Below, one piece after another: positions 10,827 through 20,942 of a DNA stretch of 64,000 bases (the stretch's first letter is position 1; each line of letters starts with the position of its first letter). This DNA comes from Paracamarosporium sp. OC-R06-R3 (lineage: Eukaryota > Ascomycota > Dothideomycetes > Pleosporales > Didymosphaeriaceae), in NCBI GenBank assembly GCA_019828545.1, contig JACVRA010000051.1:62001-126000 (forward strand). Direction: 5' to 3'. The translations under genes were made by a program, and so were the position numbers. The notes beneath the pieces are model-generated. The model searched no databases, was not told where the DNA came from, and was given only the letters and a program-made list of their open reading frames with translations.

Positions 10827-13800
10827 ATGCAGCCGTTTCAGCACCCGGGACGGCCTGCCACGACAGCATCTAGTAAATCCTTCTTCTCGCGAAGCTTCAC
10901 GAAGCGGGACACTGTTCGCGCCGATGTCGACAACGGCATGAAAGGTCCTATTGGCCTTACCACTTTGCACGACCCGGGAGTAGCCACGATTCTCGATCTG
11001 GTTTTCGTCCACGGGCTAAATGGCGGATCGCACAGCACATGGACCAGAAACGGCAACCCTTCTCTTTTCTGGCTTCGTGAGTGGCTACCGAATGATGCTG
11101 CTTTTAGAGATGTTAGAATTCATACGTTCGGATATGCGTCTGGCTTAAGTCGCGAATCTGTTCTCCACATCCCAGATTTTGCGCGATCTTTGCTCAGCTC
11201 TCTCTACGATGCTCCCAGTATAGATAGTGACAATCCCGTAAGTACAGAAGAGAAACCATGAGCATTGTTTTGACGACTTTAGGTGCCGATGATCCTAGTC
11301 GGTCACAGCATGGGGGGCCTGGTTGTGAAGAAAGCCTACATCCTCAGTCATCAGAACCGAGAATTCGAATCTCTGGCACGCAACATATTTGCTGTATTCT
11401 TCCTGGCCACACCACATCAGGGTGCAGGAATCGCAGATACCCTCGCTCGAATTCTTTCAATTGCTCCAGGCTCTCGTCCATTTGTACAGGATCTTTCTCC
11501 GACATCACCCATTCTTCAATCTATCAACGAAGAGTTTCCAAATTACAGTGGTGATTTGAAATTGTTTTCCTTCTTTGAGAATGAGCCGATGAGGATCGGA
11601 ATTGCCACTCAACTGATCGTAGAAAAGCACTGCGCGGTGATGAATTATCCAAACGAGCGACGGACGTACCTCAACGCGAACCATCGTAATGTCGCGCAGT
11701 TCTCCCATCAGACTGATCCGTCATACTTGGCTATCAGAAACGCTCTAGCGACCACAATTGCAAGTAAAAGATCGTTGGAAGAATTCTCAAGGCGGAGGGC
11801 GGGTGTCGAGCAATTGGAAACCCTTAACACATTCCTCGGTATATCAGATTTACCCAACGACGAGCTCGAATGTCAATCCCAGCGGCTGCCTGAAACGTGT
11901 GACTGGATCCTTGAGAAGGATCGTTTTGAAGAGTGGCGCAGTGCTTCTACATCGAAGACGTTCTGGCTTCGTGGCCGGCCAGGTGCAGGCAAGAGTGTGC
12001 TTTCGGCGCATATAACAAGTCATCTGCAAGACCTGGGCCACGATTGTTGCTTCTATTTTTTTGTGCGGGGAGACAAAACCAAGGCTACAATCAACGTCTT
12101 CTTACGATCAATGGCTTGGCAAATGGCGATGCAACATCCTGCAATCCTAGACATAGTGCTGGAGATTGCAACAAACACTCAGGCTATGGCTATCAACAAA
12201 GTCGACCATGTCGCAGTGTGGCGTCGCTTATATCTCAGTGGAATCTTGAAGAGTCGCTTAGAACGACCGCAATACTGGGTGATCGATGCTCTGGATGAGT
12301 GTAAAGGAGGGTCGGAGCTCATGACATTCTTGACAAAGATGCAAGAGATCTGGCCTTTATGTCTCCTTATAACGTCAAGGGACCCAGTCGAAAATTATGT
12401 GAACATTACAAGTCAAAAGTTCGACGTCATCTCAGAGAATATTGAGGAAGAACAGACTAGTAAAGACATTGCCAAGTACCTCGATTCTTATCAAGACCAA
12501 CTGCCAGCAATAGGAGAGGAGCGTGAGGTCATGAGAAAGGAGATACTTGAAAGCTCGAACGGATGCTTCCTTTGGGTTACTCTTGTCCTGAGAGAGTTGC
12601 GTCAAGTACACACTGCAACTGAAATACGTAAGGTCCTTTCTTCGAACACCGCTGATATGGACGATATGTACGGTCGCATACTTAGCGATATGGCCAGTGC
12701 AAGATTCGGGAAAGAACTGGCGAAGGCCATATTGACCTGGACAACTTTCTCATTCCGATTCCTCACAACCGACGAACTCCACTGCGCCATCGAGCTTGAT
12801 CTCAATGATACGATAGATGATATAGAGCGATCTATTAGTGCCTGCTGTGGAAATCTAATCTACGTCGATAGAAACAAGAAGGTTCAATTGCTCCACCTTA
12901 CCGTCAGAGAGTTCTTGACCCGCCAAGGTATGCAATCGGAATTCAAAATTGATCGAGCCACTGCACACAAAAGGCTCGCACTTGTATGTTTACGATATCT
13001 TGCACGTAACGAAAGGCGGGCATCCCAACCACGAAAGCTCAGTGTCTTTCAGGTCCGAGAGAAGCCGCCCCTAGCAGACTACGCATGCGAATATGTTTTC
13101 CAGCACATACTGCATGTAACTTCCACGGACAGCGAAGTGCTTGGAGCACTCGCAAAATTCATGGGTTCAGAGGCTGTACTGAGTTGGATCGAACACCTTG
13201 CGACAAAGGGAGACCTCGAACGATTGTACCAAGCCGGCAAGGCCATCAGTAACTTACTCAATAGACTCGCGCAACATAGTCCGTTAGTGGGCTTGAGAAA
13301 GGAGCTCACTCTATTACAAGGCTGGGGCGATGATCTCGTTCATCTGGTGACAAAGTTCGGAAAAGAGCTCTCATTTTCTCCTTCAGCGATCCACTACCTG
13401 ATACCACCCTTCTGTCCCATAGACTCTGCGCCATACAGGCAGTTTGCAACACCTCACCGAGGTCTCAGCGTGTATGGCCAGGCATCTACAGGCTGGCAAG
13501 ATTGTCTATCTATCTTGAACTACGCAAAACCAGTCCGTCCTCTCGTCGTTGCAGTTTCGCAACACTGTTTCGCTATTGGAATGTCGAATGGGAAAGTCAT
13601 CATCTATGATGATGTAACCTGTCAGGAGACGTATGTCTTGCAGCATCGAGAGCCTGTTTATGCTTTGAGCTTCAGTGAGAAAGCAACTACGTGTGCTTCA
13701 GCGGGCGCAAAATGTATTCGGGTTTGGGACCTTTCCGATTGGTCCGAGAAATTCAGCGTAAAGATCCCGTCAATGTGTCTCGCACTCACGTTTACGGAAG

Positions 13801-15572
13801 ACGATATGATATTACTTGCAGCCATCAAAAACAATGAGGTCCTATGTTGGCATGTCGAAAGTGGTGGAACTGTTGGAAGTTCGACAAATTGGACCGCAGA
13901 GTTTGACGAACTCCAATTTCGACAACCAACGCTGGCAACATTTTGTTCACAACTGAGTCTGCTCGCTGTGGTTTACCGTGGAGAAGATATTGTGCTTTGG
14001 AATCATGAACAAGATCGGTTGCATGACATCTACGAGAAAGAGACAGGCTCCACGTTACATGGTTATACAAAGGTTTCGGAAGGTGCCACTACCGTGTGGA
14101 GCCTGGTTTTCTGCAATCTGGGAGATGATGCACTGCTTGCAGCTGCATATTCAGATGGAGACCTGGTCGTATATGATATCAACGACGGTTCGGTTCGGGA
14201 GATCGTGCAAGACGTAAATGCTCAGAAAATATCTTGTTCGCCTGACGGTCGTACGCTAGCATGTGCAGATTCCCATGGAACCATTCAGTTGTTCGATATG
14301 GAAACAAGCAAATTGTTGTATCGCCTCGAGTTTGGAGGGGATGCAGTACCGCCGAGGACTCTTGCTTTCACTTCGGACAGCTACCGCATGATTGACATCA
14401 GAGCCAGCCAATGCAGACTGTGGGATCCAGTCGTATTGTTGAGGCAAGACATTGACGACGAAAACAGCGATACTGTATCAGTATCCACCGCTCCACAGGA
14501 AGTAACTTTCCAAGGCTCAATGTCGGTTCATATCACGACCATCGAGTGTGTTCCCTCAGCCTCAATTGTGTTCTGTGGCAAAGAAGATGGTTCTGTGTAC
14601 ATTTACGACATCTCACGTGAGCCTCACGGCTTTGAACTGTTTGTTCAGACTGCGAATGTACCAATCGTGTTATTACATTACAACGCAGTCACCAACCACT
14701 TGGTTTGCAGCGATGCAGCCAGCAGAGTTACGATCAGGCTTGCAACGCGAAGACAGCGAAACTCTTGGAAGACTGAAGATCCTATCATCGACGTCAGAGT
14801 AGGCAAAGGCATCACGGCAATACTCTCAAGCGCGAAGTTCTCGCGGTGTCTGACTTCTTCCGACCATCTTACTTATATATGGTCGCTCACACAGGATATG
14901 GTGGAGCAGCAAGCTGTGGAGAAAGAACACGAGGAGACAGGCCAATGGATACAACATGGACAAAAGCCAGAAAATTTGATCTTCGTCACCGCAACCGCTG
15001 CCCACATACATGAATGGTCCACCATGGAATGTGTGAAGACCGTGCGTCTGGCTGCTCTGCGTGAGCCGTTTACCGCAATTGGTCGTATCATTCCTCTTCG
15101 CCATCCACGCTACTTTGCTGCCGTCACAATTGACCCATTACGCGCACAATCCTCGCAAAATGTTATCCATATCTACGACTTCAACGACTTCAGCCAGGAT
15201 ACACCAAGCGGTGAGTACACGCAAACCCTCGGCACGCTTTCTCTTGCAGTGAACACCGTTATTGGTGTATTTGCAGATCGTCTAGTGTTCTTGAATGTGA
15301 ATAATTGGGTCTGCTCTGTCGAACTTGGTTCTACTGATGTAACATGCTCTCGACACTTCTTCATCCCGAATGACTGGGTCAGTCTTGTGCAGGAGTTAAT
15401 GCTTGACGTTGGATTGAGTGGGGAAATCTTGTTCGTTAAACGGGCGGATATTGTTGTTATTAGAAGAGGTCTAGAGATGACGGACAAAGGCGTGCTCCTT
15501 CCGAGAAAGAGAAGTATGAGCCCGAAGAGTTCGGGGTTTCGTGTCCTCCCTTTGCGATCTATAAGTCATTGA
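10827..15572 (+). CDS. Fungal NLR: alpha/beta-hydrolase (SesB-like) - NACHT - WD40-like protein
   Basis: Large STAND NTPase of the type that controls non-self recognition and programmed cell death in fungi. Exons are 10827-11237 and 11283-15572 with one 45-bp phase-0 intron (1566 aa). Residues about 50-290 form a lipase-like alpha/beta-hydrolase with FVHGLNGG, the nucleophile elbow GHSMGG (Ser146), ATPHQGAG and a candidate catalytic His271 in NANHRNV. The NACHT domain follows, with Walker A GRPGAGKS (368-375) and Walker B YWVIDALDEC (468-477), then helical winged-helix-like segments. From about residue 890 to 1500 there are beta-propeller-like repeats with degenerate WD dipeptides (RVWDLSDWSEK, VLCWHVESG, DLVVYDINDG, RLWDPVV). 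The repeats differ strongly from one another, unlike the near-identical repeats of rapidly evolving fungal NLRs. No break is visible, so the gene looks functional. It is flanked on both sides by FN3K-like paralogs on the opposite strand. Confidence 0.88.
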
Positions 15573-15849
15573 TCTCGTTGATTTTCTACTCATCGCACAC
15601 CAATCTGCATCACAGTCTCGGGTGCGAAGGCTGCACATGCTTGTAATAGTTTCACATTTGACAATTCCGAATCTAGATGAGTCTTCTCAACGAGAACGTT
15701 CATACAATTAATTATTTCTGGTATATAGATCAACAAGTTCCTGGAAGACTATCAAAGCAAAACTTGTCACATAAAGTCTTCATGTCCTCATATATTCTGA
15801 TTGCAGGGTTGTTAGGTGGAGATTTGTCGACAATCTTGAAAATCGAGAC

Positions 15850-16974
15850 TTACTGTTGCCGCTGTGTTGAGCCTGGAACGAACAAAGCATTACATATATT
15901 CCATGACAACGAGTACAACAGATTCCTATCATCCCAATCCTCAACTATGGATAGTTTAGTTATGTCACACTCTAACATCCAGGCACGTACCTGGTTCTGA
16001 GGGTGCGACAATCTTCTTGTACTCGAGTGCGTATTCTGGGTCACTCAGAACGTGCCGTGGAGCTCTCCAGTCTCCAAGATCATACTCGTTGTGTCCATAG
16101 AATGAAGCAGCATCGAAGAATATCGCGTGGCCGCTTGATGTCTTTGCTGTATTTCCGTCCCAACAGTCGCCATGGACTAGGGAAGGCTTGATAGTCCTTC
16201 CATTAGACTGTAAGGGAATAAGTAGCCGAGGAATCACCTTTTGAAGAACAAGCTGAGCCAAGTGGTTGAACTCCGGCCAAGATAGACCAATTTCGGCAAG
16301 AAATATGATCTTTTGAAAGTGTGACGTAAAAAGTTCGCACCATGAATCTGTCCAAAATGCTATAGCTTGTACATTTTTCGTATGCACCGTAGGTACATGG
16401 AAACCGAACTTCCCAGTCGGCGATCTTGAGTTGAGATGGAGATCAGCCAGTATGGAGGCTAGCGACGCAGCATCTGCTGGCTAATGAACACAATTAGTAC
16501 ACACATCTGAAGTCATGTGCAACGTGCGAGCGTTACCTGCTGGGTTATGTGCACAAACTCTGTGAGAAGGAAGCCCATCTTTGTGTGATGTACCTCATAG
16601 CTTCCCCACCCCAGAGGTTGAGGAACATGTTTACAGGCCGAATAGATAGCTGCCAATGCCTCGAATTCCCCGTGGCACGTCAACCGTCCAAGTTCTTCGG
16701 GAAGTATCTGCAAAAGTTAGATGATGTGTCATGGAGCGAATGTTGACCTCCACACTTTCAGAAAGAACTCCACGGTTTCGTTTTCTGAGACATATACAAC
16801 TATTTTTCTTGTTGTTCCAAAGTGCGATGCACCGTGTTCGAATACATCGATATGGGAGTAAGCTCCTACTGGTAGCGCTGGAACGGTCAACAGGGCCAGA
16901 CTGGATGTGGGATAGGCTGATTTTTCATAGTCACCTTCTACGATAGCTGGGTGAAGCTCAAGCTTCGGACCCAT
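15850..16974 (-). CDS. Fructosamine / ketosamine-3-kinase-like protein, paralog 2
   Basis: Second FN3K-family kinase, 305 aa. Exons on the minus strand are 16974-16935, 16877-16756, 16707-16537, 16480-15991 and 15944-15850. Motifs kept are FEHGASHFGTT, the FFLK strand, HGEFEAL, the catalytic loop LVHGDCWDGNT and IFFDAASFYGHNEYDLGDW. Introns 1 (phase 1, before LPVG) and 2 (phase 0, after FFLK) coincide with those of paralog 1; the other introns of the two genes are at different places, so the duplication is old. It starts 230 bp from the MFS exporter and shares a divergent promoter with it. The final residues (SWNICNALFVPGSTQRQQ) diverge from the usual family ending, and donors GTGACT and GTGTGG are weak, so exon ends are less certain than for paralog 1. 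Confidence 0.8.
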
Positions 16975-17204
16975 AACACTCAACAATATGCGGTAGTCAC
17001 AACAGTGACACGCATGATGCTCAAGATTTACCCCGCACACTATTTGCTTTGTCAAGTCACGGATTGATAAGCGCTCAAACGAGGCTGAACGTCCTCCCTT
17101 TGCATTCGCTACACCCAATCATATTTGCCTGCAACGCACGGGCGGCGGCACGTCCACATGAAGCATCCCGCTTCGTGACTTTCGACCCTACACCGCACAC
17201 AATC

Positions 17205-18704
17205 ATGACGAACGAAAAAGCTCTGGAGTTAACTCGATCAAAATCTCAGCCCGACGTTCCTTTCACAGTTTTCGGTCGTAAACACCGCATCTACTTCACT
17301 TACTTACTTGGTTATCTGACGCTCGCTTCCTCTCTGACCGCCACCATATACTTTCCGCTGATCGAATCGCTAAGTACCCAGTACGCGACATCTGTTCAAG
17401 CGATCAATGTCACCATTACTCTATACGTCGTTTTCCAAGCAGTCTCACCCGCCTTTTTTGCCCCATTATCCGACGCGCTGGGACGGCGTCCGGTGTTTTT
17501 GCTCACATTCTCGGTGTACTGCATAGCGAGTCTCGGAATCGCTTTCAGCAAAAATAGCTATGCGACACTGCTGATACTGCGGTCTCTTCAAAGCGTTGGT
17601 GGTTCAGCCGTCATGTCATTGGCTTACGCCGTCGTGGCGGACATTTCGGTGCCCGCGGAGCGAGGCAAAATATTAGGACCAATGCTTGCCGCCACAAACC
17701 TAGGTCCCTGCTTCGGCCCTGTCATTGGCGGCGGGGTCGTTGTTGCTACAGGACAGACAAAGTGGTGTTTCTGGACGCTTGTGATCTTCGGCACCTCATC
17801 ACTATTTTTGATCGGTTGGACCATGCCAGAGACTGGAAGAGCCATCGTAGGCAACGGCTCAATTTTGCCTCATAGCATTTGGAGAACTTGGTGGAGTTAT
17901 CTCAAGCGGAACAGTCTGAAAGCTCCACAGAGCGTTGAGGCCAACGGCAACACATACGACGCTAGTACCACCGCAACTGGGAAAGGCAAACTCATCTTCC
18001 CCAATCCATTTTCCTCAGTACGTCTTGTTCTGTACGCCGACACATTTCTCATTCTTTGGTCGGCGGGAGCGCCGTATGCTGTATGGTACAGCATCCAAGT
18101 CTCCATTCCCATCATCTACAGTGAGCACTATGGCTATAACGCGCTTGACGTGAGTCTCTGCTTCCTCAGCGGAGGAGCTGGAGTCATTGTGGGCGGGTAC
18201 ATCGCAGGACGAGTCATGGATTACAACTACAAAAAGACTGCCGAGAAGCACAATCTAGCAGTAGACCGTGTGACTGGGGATAACATTCGCGACTTCCCAA
18301 TCGAGTCTGCGCGATCTCGTGGTTGTTACACGTTACACGTCCTCTCTGTTGCTGCTCTCGCATCATACGGGTGGGTTATCCAACGTCATGTTCACCCAAG
18401 TGTACCACTCGTCTTTCAATTCTTCATTGGCGCTAAGTGTACCATCGTGCTGCAGCTATTCAGTACGCTCATGGTCGACATCTTCCCTGGTAAGTCTGGC
18501 ACTGCTGCAGCCGCGAGCAACATCATGAGATGTGTTTTATCGGCTGCTTTGGTGGCTATACTGCAACCGTTAGACAATAGCATTGGCAAAGGCTGGATGT
18601 TCACCTTGATAGGCCTTGTAGATGCGCTGAGTAGTATGCTGGCTGTGTGGTTGTTGCGACGTTATGGTAGGTGGTGGAGGATGAAGAGAGAAGAAATCAT
18701 GTAA
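17205..18704 (+). CDS. MFS drug:H+ antiporter-like exporter (DHA1 type)
   Basis: Plasma-membrane transporter with 12 predicted helices, 499 aa, single exon. The start at 17205 was chosen over open frame upstream because the hydrophilic N terminus (MTNEKALELTRSKSQPDVPF) leads directly into helix 1. The signature loop APLSDALGRRPVF between helices 2 and 3, the LRSLQSVGGSA stretch and motif-C-like LGPCFGPVIGG in helix 5 are those of fungal DHA1 exporters of the quinidine/multidrug resistance group. The large central loop lies at about residues 240-300. Substrate is not deducible. Divergent from FN3K paralog 2 with a 230-bp intergenic. Confidence 0.87.
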   Translation: MTNEKALELTRSKSQPDVPFTVFGRKHRIYFTYLLGYLTLASSLTATIYFPLIESLSTQYATSVQAINVTITLYVVFQAVSPAFFAPLSDALGRRPVFLLTFSVYCIASLGIAFSKNSYATLLILRSLQSVGGSAVMSLAYAVVADISVPAERGKILGPMLAATNLGPCFGPVIGGGVVVATGQTKWCFWTLVIFGTSSLFLIGWTMPETGRAIVGNGSILPHSIWRTWWSYLKRNSLKAPQSVEANGNTYDASTTATGKGKLIFPNPFSSVRLVLYADTFLILWSAGAPYAVWYSIQVSIPIIYSEHYGYNALDVSLCFLSGGAGVIVGGYIAGRVMDYNYKKTAEKHNLAVDRVTGDNIRDFPIESARSRGCYTLHVLSVAALASYGWVIQRHVHPSVPLVFQFFIGAKCTIVLQLFSTLMVDIFPGKSGTAAAASNIMRCVLSAALVAILQPLDNSIGKGWMFTLIGLVDALSSMLAVWLLRRYGRWWRMKREEIM

Positions 18705-19260
18705 ATGTATGATTGGCCTGGGAAATTGTACTTGCTCGAAACTCCCTGCAACAGCCTTAAAGATCTCTTGTCCTGACAGTGCAGCTGCATAGGAGGTGAA
18801 AACCACTTCCTCAAAACAATTCTACCGTTTCCAACGTTTCCCCCCTCTCTCGCGCAACAGCCTTTCGCGGACACCCGTAAGCGCCCTCCCCATAGCCCTA
18901 AACACACGACCTGTAACGCGGTTCATGGCCCCCATTCTTAAAACAAAGAGTATTATTTTCTCTGGTCACTAGCTAGTCTGATGATGGCCAACGAGGGATT
19001 ACACATTGTAGTTAGGCAACGCGAAGGAAACATTCACAATTCGTAGATTCGCAGACATTCGTGCTTCCTTGCTAGCAGTAAGCGAGTGTTTTCCCGGGAG
19101 AACGCTGACTCGCCCCTGCAGATGCTTGGAACCGAGGCATGAACTCCAGTCCGGTCCCTCCTCCGCACCTACATGAGCGTCTGACCTCCTAACAACATGC
19201 CGCCAACGAACTTCTCACAGCCCGGAAATAGCGACCGAAGTCTACTCCGAGTAGGTTACA
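18705..19260. other. Intergenic, no gene seen
   Basis: Lies between the end of the MFS exporter and the acyl-CoA dehydrogenase. There is a C/T-rich patch near 18840, otherwise nothing recognisable. Confidence 0.45.
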
Positions 19261-20606
19261 ATGCCTTCCGAAAAGAATGAAACAACCAGCAATTCAACTC
19301 CCCCATGGAGTGAACCTTCGTGGCTTACGCTCGCCTCGCCCTACTACAACGAGTCACACAGAAGACTACGCAACGCGTTGCGCACCTACTTTGATGAAAA
19401 TGTCAAACCATACATGTTGGAATGGGAGGAGCAGGGCGATGTTCCGGAAGAACTCAGGCTGGCGCATGCGCGCTCCGGGCAGCCGTTCGCAGACGTCCCA
19501 GAGCCGTACAGACCAGCAGACATCCCTGGCCCAGGAGACATTCCAGTCAAGGACCTGGACGTGTTTCACCTCATGATTATGACGGATGAGTCCAGCAGAA
19601 TCGAGGGAGGCGTGACAACAGCAATGTCGGGCGGCTCGATTATTGGAGTACCGCCAATCGTACACTATGGAACAGAGGAGCAGAAGAAGAAATGGTTACC
19701 AGGTCTATTCACTTGGGAGACGTCTTTTTGTCTTGGAATTACGGAGCCGAGCGGTGGTGTGAGTGTGTTTGTTCACGTGCTTGAAGCCCTGCTGATGGCA
19801 AGCAGTCCGATGTCGCCAATATCCAAACAACAGCCGTAAAAAGCAAAGACGGTAGTCATTACATTGTAAACGGATATAAGAAATGGATCACCGGCATACC
19901 ATGGGCCACGCACATGACCACCGCCGTCCGTACTGGAGGCGACGGCGCAAAAGGAATCTCCGTCCTTGTCATCCCCACCTCGGCGCAAGGGTTTTCTCAC
20001 CGCCGCATACCCAACAGCGGCCAGAAGGCTGGGGGCGCCAGCTTTGTTGAGCTAGATAACGTCTACGTTCCTATAGAAAATCTAATTGGTAAAGAAAATG
20101 AGGGCTTCCGCATCATTATGAAAAACTTCAATAAGGAGCGTTTCATTATGTCCGTTGGCTGCAACCGCAAAGCACGCACTTGTCTTTCCCATTCCTTCGA
20201 GTACGCAATCAAGAGACATACGTTCGGCAAACCTCTCATCTCCAATCAAATCATCACGCACAAGCTGGCTACCATGGGCCGGTACGTGGAGTCGCATTGG
20301 GCGTGGCTCGAGCAGATTGCGTATCAGATTCAACAGTCGCCGCTCAAGTGGCAAGATCCGGATATCGCAGGGCAGATTGCACTATCAAAGGTACACGGTG
20401 GGCGCATTTTGGAGATGGCAAACCGTGAGGCACAACAGATCTTCGGCGGTGCGGGATATCAAAAGGGTGGCCCAGGAGCGGTGGTAGAACAAATCAGTCG
20501 AGATCTAAGGATGATGGTCGTCGGTGGTGGTAGCGAGGAGATTATTGCCGACTTAGCTGTTCGACAGGAGACAGCGCTTGCTAGGAAGAGGGGGTGGAAG
20601 TTATAG
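19261..20606 (+). CDS. Acyl-CoA dehydrogenase family flavoenzyme
   Basis: FAD-dependent dehydrogenase of the acyl-CoA dehydrogenase fold, 432 aa. Exons are 19261-19758 and 19806-20606, joined in phase 0 so that the FAD-binding motif reads LGITEPSGGSDVANI across the junction. Further landmarks are the second FAD segment KKWITGIPWATH, the conserved NKERFIMSVG and AIKRHTFGKPL, and the C-terminal QIFGGAGYQKGG with RDLRMMVVGGGSEEI. The protein lacks a cytochrome b5 extension. Substrate class is not clear; related fungal enzymes act in beta-oxidation or branched-chain acid breakdown, or in secondary metabolism. No mitochondrial presequence is evident and the C terminus (GWKL) is not a canonical PTS1; a PTS1-like reading is weak. 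Confidence 0.87.
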
Positions 20607-20942
20607 TCACATTTCGGGTATAGGTGTTCCATTGCTCGAAGGATGCGCCGAGAATTGGCATCTAGTCTAAGGTTAAAATACTCTTTACTTATATTGTGCG
20701 CATCCTGGGCGAGCGGCTATCTGCTTGTAGAATACCAAGGACAAGATATCCGAGGTGTTCTGTCACGCGACGAGGTTACACTGCATCTAGCAGGCTTGGG
20801 ACGCAGAGAGGAAGGATCGACGGTTTACAGCTTCCTAATGCAGGAGCTACGTCGGTGCACCCACTTACCATAAGTTACCTTGGTACTGGACGTGAACCCC
20901 TCAACACACTACAGTGCTTCCAATTGAAGAGGGTTCCTCACT
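20607..20942. other. Intergenic between acyl-CoA dehydrogenase and GH2
   Basis: Promoter and leader of the GH2 gene. A 76-codon frame at 20643 has no domain or signal and is not called. Confidence 0.45.
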
